DNA of 64,000 bases from contig JARUPY010000539.1 in assembly GCA_029817715.1 (NCBI GenBank), forward strand, positions 5,617,501 through 5,681,500, in the 5' to 3' direction. The notes below the pieces were generated by a model that was given only the letters and a program-made list of their open reading frames with translations, did no database searches and was not told where the DNA came from. How positions within the stretch are numbered: position 1 is the stretch's first letter; every line of letters starts with the position of its first letter. A program made the position numbers and the translations under genes. Positions 10,950 to 23,092 of the stretch are shown here, one piece after another. The stretch is from Melastoma dodecandrum. Its lineage: Eukaryota; Streptophyta; Magnoliopsida; Myrtales; Melastomataceae.

Positions 10950-13624
10950 TCATGAACGGCTCTCAGATTCATTCATCCCAGTTATCAGAATGACGAATAA
11001 CCAGATCATGATCAGGATTACAATGGCATTCCTCACCACCTGCTGACAATTGCCGGTTTGATCCAAATCCAGGTCGTGGTAAGATGTAGAAAATTCCTCT
11101 GCATAATTCTCATCATTGCTGACTTCGTTCCCCAGAACAGCCCTGTTGGCTTGTCGAGGCCGTGGCACATTGTGACCTGCCTCGGCAAGGCACCGCGTGC
11201 AGTCACAGCTTCCGCCGAGAAATGACGGAACTGACTGAAGGTGCTCGGAGAGAACCTTTAAGTACACCTCTCCTTCGATTCTCAGCTTCTCCCGTGTTGT
11301 AGGCTTCAAAACCTATTTCACGGAAGAGGACATTGATAATCACATTAATAATAAAGGAAATAAGCTATGAGAAGAGAGTGAAGAAGAATCCAAGCATGCT
11401 CTCGCTACCTGTAGCAGAGCCTGCGCTATAACCCGTAGAACCGCAGGAAGACGCAAAACAAACAAAGTACCAAGTCGACCAGGGTAATGATCTTGCAAAA
11501 TGGAAAAACATGACCTCATTGTTTGCATAGGAATCTTGTAGGGAGCTAACCCCTCACAGTCAACAAGAACTGTGATTCGTGGATTGTCCTCATCAAGCAA
11601 ATGAAGAACTCCATGCTCTACCTGAGATACTGCAGTGAAAAACTAGTTACGATATATTGCCCAGAGTTAACGGGCAGCAACAACAACACATGGAAGGGAA
11701 CCAAGACGATGACAATATGGAAGAATAAGTTAGCCTCACGCGCCGAAGGAAGCCCGCAACACCTCCAAAAACAGTAAAGAAAATTATCTTATTTCAATTA
11801 AAGAAGGCTACCCTAAGTTGCACAATTATCCAAGCTATGAAGAAGCAGTAAAATATTCCACATAAAAGAAGAATCGCACAATAAAGACAACATATAAAAA
11901 AGAAAAAAAAAAAAACATTTTAGAGGCAAGGCAGGTAAAAGGATCCTAAAATATCATTCAAAAAGAGATGTGTGAATATATCCACCACAAGCCAGCGAAA
12001 AGTTGAAGTCATGGTTCGACCAGTTGTCAAGACAAAGAAACATACTGATGGCTTGAGAAAAATGAGGCCTCTCATGTGGTGGCAAGGTGACAAAAGCTAA
12101 ACCAAGGCGTACAATAAGACATGGTCGAAATCTCAAATCATGTCCATGCCAGAAAAGAAGATTCGACCAAGCCTGGAGCTCTTCGGAGGTAAACAGACAG
12201 TAGCGCTCCCTCCAAAGAATTGTTTTCTTGACAGAAGAAAGAAAGCAGGGAAAGTCACCGTTTGCAGCTACGTAAAACCGACGAAGTTCATTGTTATCCA
12301 GCCTGCAGAGAGAATGACGCATCACAGAATGAATAAATCAATGTTGCTGCCTGAAGGCATACGGAATAATAGGTGCACAACATAAGAACGGCATCAGTCA
12401 GTCTAATGAGAAGATCAGCAGCAATGCAAAAGGTGTGATTATGCACTCACCTATCAGGTAAGCGAATCCCATGCTTTCCCAATTCTTTATGGAGAAGAGC
12501 TATCAAGTTATCACATTCAAGAAATCGTGGAGCTTCATTGCAAATCCTGAACATGAATGATGGTTTAATTTCCAATGAGATCACACATAGTAATGTACAT
12601 ACATTCAATGGAGAATATTAGTCAATTTAATGCAAGCCAGTGTCGGAAAGTATATTAGTTCACAAGAACCAGATTCGAACTCTCTATTTCACAGTTACAT
12701 CAGCTATTCATCACACAAAACAAGTTGGAAGACTCATGATGTTAGTCAACAAAAACCGGATGAGCACGTCATGTCATTCCAATTATATGATCCGGCAATA
12801 GATCCACAGACAGAAGACATTTGAGATGCTATTGTTAGTCCATAAACACCTTCTGGTCGAGTTTCCTTTTAGCATGCCATAGTCATCAGCAAAAGGAAAA
12901 GGAATCGGAGTGGCTTCAGTAGTATACAACTAAAGCAACAACATTCATATTGACCAGAAAACTCTCTTCCCTTACATGCACCTTGTTTCTGGGGTAGATG
13001 GGCGATTGACCGGTTCGGGGTTTTGCTCAGAAATATCTAGAGAACTATATTCTGAATCCTCAGTGCTTGGCTCTTCTTCATTCGAGAAAACAGTAGCAAT
13101 TGAGAGGACTAACAAAGGCCTGGAGAATGCCTGACAACGAGGAGTTACCGAATTTGGCATAAATTTTCGTTTTAAGGGAAAGAACCCAATCAGAATCCCA
13201 AGAGGTCAGACTATGTATTGATGGTAGAAATCACAGAAAAATGGATATGAAAACTGCAGAGATTACCAACCTGCATGCCTTTTATCAGACCCCTGAAAGG
13301 AGCCCACTTTTGAATCCACTTAAGGGGAGGATAGCATAGAAGTTGCAGAGCTTGAAAACCGTGCCAAATAAACGGACATCTGGCCTTAGAAAATCTTCTA
13401 ACTCCTTCTAGTGCCGCGACCTTTAGTAAAAAGAAAGCAGCATTTCCTATCAAATCTCCCCCTAACCGACCATTCCCAATAGGAACTACTCGACTGTGGG
13501 AGTTCCTAGAAAACGATTTTGTGCTAGCCGCAACCAAAGACTTCTGAGAAACCTTCATTCCGGCTATGACCTTGCTGACTCCCGAGTGTGAGCCAAAGTT
13601 GGAATTCTGCGTAGAGTCTTCCAT
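10950..13624 (-). CDS. Sec14-like (CRAL-TRIO) phosphatidylinositol-transfer family protein (6 exons)
   Basis: The exons on - are 13624-13271, 13130-12982, 12546-12451, 12302-12046, 11629-11409 and 11312-10950. All junctions are GT/AG and phases agree, giving 479 residues. The first exon is a basic, plant-specific N-terminal part, followed by a hydrophobic stretch (LLVLSIATVFS) and an acidic linker. Exon 4 gives the CRAL-TRIO-N helices (LRRFYVAANGDFPCFLSSVKKT, WR). Exons 4-5 give the CRAL-TRIO fold, with ITVLVDCEGLAPYKIPMQTM and LQDHYPGRLGTLFVLRLPAVL as the diagnostic strand and helix motifs. The C-terminus has a Cys-rich CDCTRC and a transmembrane helix NAIVILIMIWLFVILITGM, suggesting membrane anchoring. 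The layout is like Arabidopsis At3g46450-type proteins. Lipid specificity cannot be read. The gene appears intact. Confidence 0.88.
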
Positions 13625-14639
13625 TACAAAAACCTACCACTCTAGACACCAAGCGAACAGGCTTAATCCAAAACCATTCCCGGCCCCTCTAGAACAGTTT
13701 TTACAGCTACTTCTTCCAAAGGTACCAGCATATATCAGCCCCAAAAAGACCTGCAAAAAGCAAAAGTCGACCAACTTGCGGTGTCAAATATATTCAATTC
13801 GTGCAAGCAGGCACTGGAATCCGCTACTTCTTCCAATTCACACAGCCGAAACAAGAGTCCGACACCAATTAACAGCCAATCAATCCCGTAAGTACAGTTT
13901 CAGTCTGAACCATCCAAAACAACTCCGCGATCACTTACTAGGACAAATTCGGGTACAACCACGCGTAAAATCGAGCCAGTTTCGACATTGACACAACGCC
14001 ATTTTAGTCGATCAGAATCGAGCGAGACAACAGACAACGCCGGAGGGGGGATCACCACCGGCACAGCTCATCACAGCACGAACACGTCCAATCCCTCGGA
14101 GATCGGGAGAAAACAAACGAGTCTTAAATCGCAACGGGATAATCGGGAAGCTCACCGGACCAGGGCGGATCGGGGACAGATCCAAAAATCCAGCATCCTA
14201 TTTTGGACCTGTCCCGTCAGAACGGTGGTGCAGAGAAGGGCGTGTACTTCTCCGGAACCTCCCAGCTTTACCGTTTTTCGGGTAAATTGGGCGAGCGAAA
14301 CAACGTCGTTTTGGGGAAAGGGCGGTTGGCCGTCGGTCAGCTGGGGAATTCATGTCGTGCCCGATTCTAGAATCTCGTATTTAAACAATCAAATTAAATC
14401 TCGATAATTAGTTGAGGAGGTTGTTTTGGTTCGGACGTAGTCGTAGAAGAGCAAGTCAAGGCATGCAAGCCAAGTACAGGTGTCCACCCTGGCTGCTCAA
14501 GTTTGCTCGACCCCTGTTTCCACGGCCTAAATCAAATTTTCCGAGCAATAAATTTCAACCTGCGGCACCGTCGGATCGGATGAGGAAAGGAAGACAAGAG
14601 GGATGAGTTCCAGTGGCAATCAGGATGTTTAGCCTACAC
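13625..14639. other. 5' flank of the Sec14-like gene; no gene seen
   Basis: Open frames here on + have no recognisable domain and resemble leader and promoter sequence read in reverse. It probably holds the 5' UTR and promoter of the - strand gene ending at 13624. Confidence 0.45.
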
Positions 14640-15000
14640 CGATGTTCGTGCCGTCGCCGGAGTTCATTGCCTTTTACTCCAAGGCCTTCGGCTACAGCGT
14701 CCGTCGCCGCCTCAACGAATCTCACGGGTCCAGTCTCTTAACATTTGGATTGGCATAATTCGGCCATGACCGTGCCAGGTGGGGATAGCTGGATAGCGGG
14801 CACATCACCGGAGCCATCGCCCCGATCCACCAGCAGGAGACGGAGGGCCCCCTCAGGGATCTGGCCAGGAGCCTCCGACGATGGAGGTCTGTTTCGTTTA
14901 TAAGGATGTCGATGCGGCCCATAAGGTCGCAGTATAAGACGCCATCGGGACCGAACCCGAGAGGGAATTGCCATCCACCCTCGAGGCAGAAGAAGCACTT
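14640..15000 (+). pseudogene. Decayed glyoxalase/VOC-like fragment
   Basis: The + strand reads FVPSPEFIAFYSKAFGYSV near 14645-14700, like the first beta-alpha unit of VOC (glyoxalase/bleomycin-resistance) proteins. About 180 bases on, in another frame, is MEVCFVYKDVDAAHKVAV (about 14883-14935), like the second VOC half. Frameshifts and stops separate them and no exon borders rescue the frame. Weak identification: two short matches of pattern only. Confidence 0.35.
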
Positions 15001-15406
15001 TTAATGGGAATCACTCTTTGACAAGGAGATAATTTAGTTATGATCCCGTGATATTCATCCTAGGAAAGCCCGCCCATTCTCGTTTTCTTCCATTGTCCCC
15101 CTCTTAACAATTCTGGTAAGTGTTTCGAGACTCAATTTCCCGTAATTGCATAAGACTTTTGCATAAGAAGTTTATAATTTGTAATGTTTAGTGGCCAAAT
15201 CAAAGCTCATCAATCCTCTGAGTAAATCAAATATTGGCGTCTTTATTCAGGTATAAAACATATATATGAGACAATAATAATGATCAATGCGTACTTAGAG
15301 GGCAAACTATAGCAAATACAAAATGGCTACAAATCACACTTTCCCCAAAAGATGTACAGATCTCTTGTGTTTCCGCTAACAAAACTCTTTAAGTGTAGCT
15401 TCCCAA

Positions 15407-18243
15407 TCATACTGCGCGTTTCCGCTTCGATCTTTTGCTTCTTCTCTGATTGCCCGTCTGCTTAGCCCTGGAAGAAGCATATGCCTCGTCCAAAACCTCT
15501 TCGCCCTGTAAGGTCTCTTCAGGTTAGTGTCTCCTTCAAACTAATGCAATCGAAAGATTTGTTCAAGACAAATCCCAAGAAGTGAAAAGAGTCATGCCCA
15601 GGCTCTAACCTTGTATTTGGTATCTTCGTCCAAATCATCTTTATCTGTGTCGGGATCAGAAATCTCAGCGTCGACATCCGTTGTCGGCAATGCCTTGCTA
15701 ACCTTTTTCTTCCTTCCCTCGTCCTTTAATTGCTTGAACCTGCTTATTCCATTGTCCTTTGTCAAGTAAATTTTACTTACATTCACAAAGTTGGATGCGA
15801 TGGCACCAAATCACAATGACCTTTCTCCCTGTTCCGATGGCTGAGCAGCTGAACGTTTTGCCCGGCCCGCTGTAATAATCCCACCAGCTTTTTCGTCGAC
15901 AACAGGTTTTGCTCCTCCTAACTTGCGCAGCCATACTTGCTGGGCAGTACTTAGGACATTATTTATAAACCTGAAAGCGCCATAGTCTTGTGATCAGTTG
16001 AGACACCCAACACCGACATCGGATTTCATCCAAAATATGCATTATATCATTTGCCTTCACAGCCCGAACAGTTTACCGTCTTGAGTTTAAGAATTTCCCA
16101 AAAGATTTTCCAAGAGAACAAGGTCTTCTTAAGAACGTACCAGTAGATGGAGAGTCCGGATGGGACAGACAAGGAGAAGTAACCAATCATCAGCGGAAGA
16201 AATTTCAAAACGACCTGCGTATTCTTCTGAGCAGGATCATCTGACTGCAGAATTGATATATAATCATGTTAACAGCTCTCGAGAACAAATAATTCACTGG
16301 ATAGGTAAAATGGATGAAGATTGACCTGAGGAGGCTTCATAATCTCCATAGATATATATTGGGAAGCAACCAGGAGGACAGGCAACACCAGATATGCAGC
16401 AGTGTCTTGCCAACCCAGAGGTGGATGGCCATCCTGCAGATTAATACGATAGGAAGTAGGTCAAAACTTTTCTTGTGGGGGTCGACGGGTTGATTCCAGA
16501 GAACATTTAAGAGCCAAAGCCGCACATACTTTTGCGTGGAGCATTGAAATTCTATTCCTTACCACGAATGGAAAAAGCCAGGAAATGCCATATCCACTCT
16601 GTCGAGCAGCGATTGTTGTGGGACCGCCTAGAGAGGGGATCCAAAAGAATCCTTCCGTCAACAATCCCTAGAAACCAAATGTTTGAGTTTCCAAATTAGT
16701 GAGCAACAAAATTCCAGAAGATAAATTACCCTTCTGCACGAAATTTGCTGACAAACCGGAATACTACACCTCATTTGCCACATTAGAGAGGGCTTGGTAA
16801 AGACCAATCCAGACAGGTATGGTGGCAAGGGTAGGCAAGCAACCTACGGAATGCAAGAATTGACTTATTTTGGCGGTTTACATTTATAAGAAAAAAATGT
16901 GTCGAAAGGGGGTAAAACAATAGCAAAGTACAAAAATAAGATAAAAGAATCAGCAATAACAAGCATGTCTAGAAAGGACTGCCCGTTACTGGATGAACCC
17001 TGCAGTCCACATTGCCAGGATGCCTTACTAACTTCCAGAATGATATACCTGCCAATGGATTGACCCCAGCTTGCCTATAAAGCCGTGACGTTTCCAGCTG
17101 TATTCTTTCCTTTGGCAAAGAACAAGTAGGAGAAAAATCATTTTAACACCAAACAAGATACTGCTTAGAAAAAGCGTGCATCCACATGGACTCGGGACTT
17201 GCTTGATTTCCGGCGTATCTCTCCTGGATTGCTTTAATTTTCGGCTGTAGATTTTGCATGGCCAATGTTGATTCAACCTGGAAATTCATCGTAAACATGA
17301 TCCCAAAACCAAATACATCCATCACTTTGACGAAGCTGCCGAGCAGTTCTCTCAGTAACGAAACAAACTCGCATCAGGCAGCGTACAAATCTCCTGATTC
17401 AAATAAGCTCCTTCAACTCACTTGTTGCTTCGTCAATGGAAATGTGGCAACCTTCACAATAACTGTGAGCAATATAATTGCGAATCCATACGCATAAGGG
17501 GCGTGCACCGCACTGAGCCCATCCTTCAGTACCTGAATGGGGCATCAAAATTCTGTTATAGATCACAGCTTTCCACAAATTGCTTCAAGTAAAATTCACA
17601 TTGAACGGGAACAACAAGAGAAGCCCACGAATAGACCATTCGATCAACTATGCAAAAACATGCAGCCATCATCCGATTAGACTAACTGTCACACCTCTCT
17701 TTTTTTAGTGAAATCATCCTCGCAGAAACAGAAGATATTCGTGGATAAAAATGAGCTAGATTCGGTAGAATGGAAGGACGATTCTGACTTGATCATGTTG
17801 AAATCAGTCTCCAGATACTAAAAAACCGGGCCACATACTAAGTCAATCTCTCCACAACCATCAGAACTGGGAGAGACAGTAATCAATCTCCATCTCCTCA
17901 CCTTGAGGACGACCTCCATGGCATCGGAAATGAACCCGAACCAACCCCCGTTCTTCTGCGCGGCCGACGCTGCAGAGGTTCCCGCATCCACACCTCCGGA
18001 CGCCGCGTCCGTGGAAACAACGGCAGCATCGGCGAGAGTATACAGCAAGCCCTCGACTCTATCCCAGGCGTCGGCCAACTCGACAGGGGAGGGAGGGACG
18101 GGTGGGATACCGTTGTGGAGGGCGAGGCATACTCCGGTGGAGGAAAGCCTACGGGAGGAGTTAGTGGGGACGCGGGGGAGTGAAGGTAGTAGTGGAGTCC
18201 CCACGAATCGTGGGGTTGAGGAGATTAAGAACGTCTTCGCCAT
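15407..18243 (-). CDS. ALB3: ALB3, chloroplast thylakoid membrane insertase (YidC/Oxa1 family), 11 exons
   Basis: The exons on - are 18243-17902, 17532-17422, 17277-17203, 17109-17049, 16843-16770, 16667-16563, 16433-16326, 16244-16141, 15970-15821, 15739-15610 and 15505-15407. Phases agree throughout and give 452 residues (Arabidopsis ALB3 is about 460). The N-terminus is a Ser/Pro-rich chloroplast transit peptide, then QKNGGWFGFISDAMEVVLK. The 60KD_IMP core follows: KDGLSAVHAPYAYGFAII, ESTLAMQNLQPKIKAIQERY, GVNPLAGCLPTLATIPVWIG, GLLTEGFFWIPSLGGPTTIA and LMIGYFSLSVPSGLSIYW. The stromal tail keeps both cpSRP43-binding basic motifs (KRSAAQPSEQGERFKQ and the C-terminal KRSKRKRAV). It inserts light-harvesting proteins delivered by cpSRP/cpFtsY. 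Exon 3 ends CAA|GCAAGT, a GC donor; all other introns are GT-AG. The gene appears intact. Confidence 0.95.
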
Positions 18244-19170
18244 GGACCAGGTTTTTTTCTTCTATTTTTCTTTTTCTAGTGTGGAAGGGAGGAGGATGAG
18301 AACAGCTTTTTCAACCGAATCGCTTATCATTCGGGCCTTTGATTTCGCAACAAAGAAAAAATTCGAGGCCCATTTAAGGCCCAATATAAATGTTTAAGGC
18401 CCAATATCACTCCTAATACTGCGTTTTACTAACCCCGTTTAAATTAAATATACACTCAAAATCGGAGAACTCAGCGTGCATGAAATCGGCCACCGACTAT
18501 TACCACCTCAAATAAACTGAAAAACCCTCCTGGCAGCCGCGGTCCCTCGTCGAAAATAACTTTGAGAAACAAACCGAAAATAAACAAGCCGTGTAAAATT
18601 AAATTAACCACACGCCAGTCGTGGTTATGCCCAGCCATCTGGTGGATGAACAACAAATATTACGGTGCATATACTATTTCGAACTGAAAGTTAAGAAAAA
18701 GATGGGGCTTGGTTTTAACACGGGACGGGGCTAACAAATATTACGGGCCTTTGGGCCCATCAGGCCCACTTTAAAAGTCGCGGCGGTGCGCAAGACTTGT
18801 ATCATAAACGAGGTGTGTAAGCGGAAAGGTCAAATCACGCGCCAAACACATGCATGTCTTTTACTATTTTTATATATGAAGTGAATCGCCACGAAATAAA
18901 AAAGGCAAAGGTTGAGCGATGCTAAATTAAAGTAACTTCTAAAAAGGAGATCATTGTTTTTAAAGTCCCCTCCTTCAAATGACATTTTAACGCCAGTTGA
19001 CTATGTCCATTTATTAATTGCAATTACGACGTCGTCTTTGTTAGGATGTCCGAATCCTGGTCCATGCCGCCGCCTTCTTTCCCCCCACCTGAAGGAATTC
19101 TTATGAGTTGGGCTGATTTCTCATACCCCTTCTGTGTACGTGCTTCGGCATGTAACTTACGTGACCTTCA
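18244..19170. other. Intergenic between two divergent genes; no gene seen
   Basis: It probably holds the promoter of ALB3 (-) and of the + strand gene at 19171. The GGCCCAATA motif occurs twice near 18374-18410, downstream of a GGCCCA-rich stretch. GGCCCA is a site II/TCP-type element common in promoters of plant organelle-protein genes. A third GGCCCA-rich cluster lies at 18747-18772. Confidence 0.45.
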
Positions 19171-19893
19171 ATGGGACCGACACGCGCCTTTGAGCTGAGC
19201 CTTGCCTGCCTGTTGCCGGTTGTCCTGTCGATTGGGCTGTGCTTGGTCTTATGGCATTGCAGAGCGAGAATGCGCCATGCGTGTATTTCAGATAAGTGGA
19301 AGAGGCTTCTGAAGAGATTTCTCCGCCGTTCTGTGACAATTGCGGCTGCGGACGGCTATGCGGATGGAGGCGATGTTGAAGTGGTGAAGGCTTTCAGCTA
19401 CAAGGGAGCGGGTGAGGGAGAAGCGGAAGATGTCACGGTGTCGTCCTTGCTTATTGAACTGCAGTCGAGGTTTCTGTACACGATCTCGGAGGAAAACGAG
19501 GAAGATCTCTGCTCAAACTGCGGGAGATCTTCCGGAGGGGACTTGAGCCAGAGGCTGTCGATTACGAAGAGCTTGAGCGACCTCGGGATGCGTTCGATTC
19601 ATCGTCTGTCGGGATCTGCCCCATCTACGTCCCCTTCAAAGTTCAAGGTCCTAAGGGACACAGAGGATGAATTCTGCAGGAGGCTAAGGCTGGAAGCTGA
19701 GGAAAGAATGCTCGGCATTCGTCTGTCCTCCCGACTCTCCCTGCCTGTGGAAGACAGTTTGTGGTCGAAGATCCTCGGAAGGAGAAAAGAGGGCGACATT
19801 CTTCTGCAGATTACACCAACTTCTTCCAGGGCACTTCCTCTGGAGTTGTCTCCCGGCAGGATTTCACTGGCTGTTCATCTGATGGATAAATGA
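19171..19893 (+). CDS. Uncharacterised plant protein with N-terminal membrane anchor
   Basis: Intronless, 240 residues. Residues 8-30 (LSLACLLPVVLSIGLCLVLW) form one transmembrane segment or uncleaved signal anchor, followed by a basic stretch (KWKRLLKRFLRR), which suggests a cytosolic C-terminal part. The rest is hydrophilic and Ser/Glu-rich, with KFKVLRDTEDEFCRRLRLEAEER (about 150-172) as a likely helix. This resembles small plant membrane proteins with a conserved KFKVLRD-type helix, but no named domain is visible and no function is claimed. No frame breaks. Confidence 0.7.
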   Translation: MGPTRAFELSLACLLPVVLSIGLCLVLWHCRARMRHACISDKWKRLLKRFLRRSVTIAAADGYADGGDVEVVKAFSYKGAGEGEAEDVTVSSLLIELQSRFLYTISEENEEDLCSNCGRSSGGDLSQRLSITKSLSDLGMRSIHRLSGSAPSTSPSKFKVLRDTEDEFCRRLRLEAEERMLGIRLSSRLSLPVEDSLWSKILGRRKEGDILLQITPTSSRALPLELSPGRISLAVHLMDK

Positions 19894-20192
19894 CATTTTT
19901 CGATTTGGCAAAGCAGGGGTCACAAGCAGATCTTGTTACAATCATCTCTTCATAGTAAAAAGTTCAAGGATGAGAATGAGCATGTACATACAAGTCCCAG
20001 ACCAGACCACATCGTTCTTCTTCCATCCATATCCTATTACATATGAATGGAAGAAGACACCCCTTCCACCCTTACAATCAGAAATCCCATTAGCCATAAC
20101 TCCAAAGTAATTAGGAAGTTGCATGTCACAGACTAGCAAGAGAAAATTGCCTGTAAATTTAGCATATCCATAGTTAACGGAGCCTCAAGCGG

Positions 20193-20690
20193 TTACTCCA
20201 CTTGGGCCAGGACCTCGATTTGTGCTTGAGCGACCACCTCGGCTTGTGCATGAGTGTTAATTTCATCGTGTCCGAGAGTCTCAGCCTCAACCTGGGGTAA
20301 AGCATCCCGCTGCTGGTCGACACACTGTCCCAAGCATTCCAGCAACTGAGCAGCCTTTCCTTTCCCTCTACCGGTGTAGTTCCGCACCATTTCCAGAAGC
20401 GGTTCCAAAACACCCAACTACTGCGCCTCTACCGAAGGCGTTTGATCACCTGTCATGAGATGCAACAAAACAGCTGCAGCATTTTCCTTGTTCATAGATG
20501 AACCGCTGCAGATTAGTTCCACAAGAACCGGCACTGCTCTAGCAACACCGATTGCAGTCCTCCCTTCAGAACTACTCGCCAGTATTGCCAACACGGCCAA
20601 GGCCTCATCCACCATACGACTGACAGGTTCAGTTAAAAGCTGCATCAGCGTTGGCAGAATCCCAGTCCATACGGCCTTTCCCTTGTTTCC
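20193..20690 (-). pseudogene. C-terminal ARM-repeat fragment of a U-box E3 ligase (SPL11/PUB type), with a nonsense codon
   Basis: On -, the sequence from about 20690 reads KAVWTGILPTLMQLLTEP, then MVDEALAVLAILASSSEGRT, AVPVLVELICSGSS and NKENAAAVLLHLMTGDQ: the last ARM repeats of plant U-box (PUB) ligases. The codon after VEAQ is TAG (20418-20420) where the family normally has an amino acid before LGVLEPLLEM. The frame then stays the same through KAAQLLECLGQCVDQQRDA. No U-box or upstream exons are found, and at 20690 the sequence switches to a fragment of another gene on the other strand. The C-terminus carries repeats of AQAEV/AQIEV. Confidence 0.75.
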
Positions 20691-21851
20691 TTGATATGTA
20701 CGGCCTTCTTTGCCGCAGCTCAGTTTGGGGAGTCGGAAATGGTCATGTCCGTGCTTAGGGACGATCCTTCCCTCATCGGCGTGACCATACCCCACGATCG
20801 CCAGTCGTTGCTTCATGTCGCTGCGGCCAACGGCCAGATCAAGGTCTCGATCTATGTGGTTCGATGTGAATGTCCACGCTGGAGGAGGAGGTTCGGGTGT
20901 TGTTTTCTGAGTGTGTTGTTTTTGGATTTGGTTTCTGCAGTTGGTTTCATGCTGCTGGATCGAAATATGAACACTGATTTGCTGAACAGGCACAAGCAGG
21001 TGAGGTGACCAATGATTTTGTTTCCATGGACCTGTGACGGTTTGTGTTTCGGATGGTCATCTGATTGAGATTTGGGTTGGCTTTTGTTTGTGGTTAGACT
21101 CAGCTTATGCTTGCGCGTGATGCACGGGAGGACGTCTTGCGTGGAGAAGCTGCTTGGTGCTGGAACCAATGTGAGTTGTTCCTGATGCGATTCGCAATTA
21201 CTTTTGTGATTGTCCAGTCATTGTTTGGTTGGTTTTTACTTTGTTCTGATGTGATAAAATGATATCGATTAGGTGCCGGTGTTTGATTCCCTCATGGAAG
21301 GACTTGCCTGCACTACACTGCTTACTACGGCCATTCCGAATGCCTCAAGGCCATTCTTTCCGCTGCACTGTCCACCCGGGTTGCCACTTCTTGGTTTGTC
21401 CTGTCTAACCCACTTGCAGAGTATTTTGAATCACCACATATCTTGAAAATTAGAACTGGATGCTTATTTCGTGGGTCGAGATTCGTCAACATTAGAGATG
21501 GAAAGGGAGCGACCTCGTTGCACTTAGCAGCCCACCAAAGGAGGCCGGAGTGCGTGCATGTGTTCGCGTCGGAACGGATCACGTAGGAAATATTTGGCAA
21601 TAATACTCATATGGTTTTTAGATGTGGTCGTCAGTAAGTAAAAGAAATAGATTGGGTTAATCAAATGAAGTCTTACAATAAGAATAAAATGCTTACAGCA
21701 ATGAAAAATAAAGTAAGGACGATGGTGCGACGTTGTAGACTCGCTGCTAGGCGCTACTGTTGACATGATAAGCTATTTTGGGCCTACTCTCTGACGATTT
21801 AAAGCCCACGAGAGGAATGTAAAGGATGAGGAAGGATGTGGTGCTCGCGTC

Positions 21852-21987
21852 AAGTCTACAGCCCACGTCTGCACATGTCACACGTCTTAAAAGACGGTTT
21901 GTTGACTCCGAGATTCACGAAGTCTACAACCCACGTCTGCACAAGTCGCACGTCTTAAAAGACAGTTTGTTGACTCCAAGATCCACG
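21852..21987. repeat. 68-bp tandem duplication
   Basis: Two adjacent 68-bp units (21852-21919, 21920-21987), both with CCACGTCTGCACA and CACGTCTTAAAAGAC. They lie in the insert that splits the XB3 pseudogene. The insert part from 21757 (TGTTGACATGATAAG) with a TATA-like ATATAAAAAG near 22050 looks like an LTR of about 450 bp. Confidence 0.8.
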
Positions 21988-22229
21988 GAAGGTAGTTTAG
22001 ATTGGGAGGATCTCAGGGGAACGTGACAGACATCCTGGACTCATAAATCGAATATAAAAAGAAGGAGATCTTTCTTGAAAAAGATCACGATCAATCAGCC
22101 AAACAGAAGCTTTGCATTGCTCGTCACCCCTTAGATTTTAGTTAGGTAGAAACCCCGGCCTGGGCGAACTCGCAAGGGTTCTTTGGTCTTCGCCTCCACC
22201 ACCAGAGTGAGTAACCGTAGTTCTGGTAG

Positions 22230-23092
22230 CCAATTTCCGCCAGCATTCTACCGTTGGGACGAGCAACCGTAGTTCTGACAGCCAATCTTCACATTCCTCC
22301 CACCGTCAGGACGAGCAACCGTAGTCCCGTCAACCAATTCCGCCTTCGTTCCGCCACCAGGATGAGCAACCACAGCCTTGGTAGCCACATCCGCCACTAC
22401 CTTCGACCACGCTCCGTCCACCAAGCCCCAGCGACCAGATTCCACCATCCGAGTTCGCAAGTCTACAGCGTCCCGTCATCAAGTCTACGACGTCACCGTC
22501 CAAATCCACAAGTCCACAACGCCCAGCGAACTCGGCCATGTCTACTTCAAAGGTTTCCAACTGATATGCGTGCTTGGTGGCTTCTTCCATCAACAACTGA
22601 TGATATTCAGTCGCCCTCCTGACTAAGTCATAAAGATCGTTGAACCTTTCAAGAAGAAGCTACAAGGGGAAAGGTTCAACGATCTTTATGACTTAGCCAG
22701 TAGGGCGACTGAATATCATCAGTTGTTGATGGAAGAAGCCTAGTCTAAGCACGCATATCAGTTGGAAACCTTTGAAGTAGACATGGCTGAGTTCGCTGGG
22801 CACTGTGGACTTGTGGATTTGGACGGTGACGTCGTAGACTTGATGACGGGACGCTGTAAACTTGCGAACTCGGATGGTGGAATCTGGTCGCTGGGGCTTG
22901 GTGGACGGAGTGTGGTCGAAGGTAGTGGCGGATGTGGATACTAAGGCTACGGTTGCTCACCCTGGTGGCGGAACGAAGGCGGAATTGGTTGCCGGGACTA
23001 CAGTTGCTCGTCCTGACGGTGGGAGGAAGGCGAAGATTGGCTGTCGGAACTAAGGTTGCTCGTCCCGACGGTGGAATGCTGGCGGAAATTGG
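22230..23092. repeat. Long inverted repeat, ~420-bp arms with 18-bp loop, from a retroelement gag region
   Basis: The left arm 22230-22650 and right arm 22669-23092 are reverse complements over almost their whole length with scattered mismatches (well over 90% by eye). The loop is 22651-22668. On + the right arm reads NDLYDLASRATEYHQLLMEE-like sequence, typical of gypsy gag. Inside each arm are about four degenerate ~50-bp tandem units with GACGAGCAACCGTAGT. The right arm ends exactly where the XB3 exon resumes. A transcript through it would fold into a long hairpin. Confidence 0.85.

Noticed and set aside
13131..13210. Longer second exon in the Sec14-like gene starting at an earlier AG (about 13200)
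   Set aside because: That choice brings an in-frame TGA. The AG at 13131 gives an open frame in the right phase.
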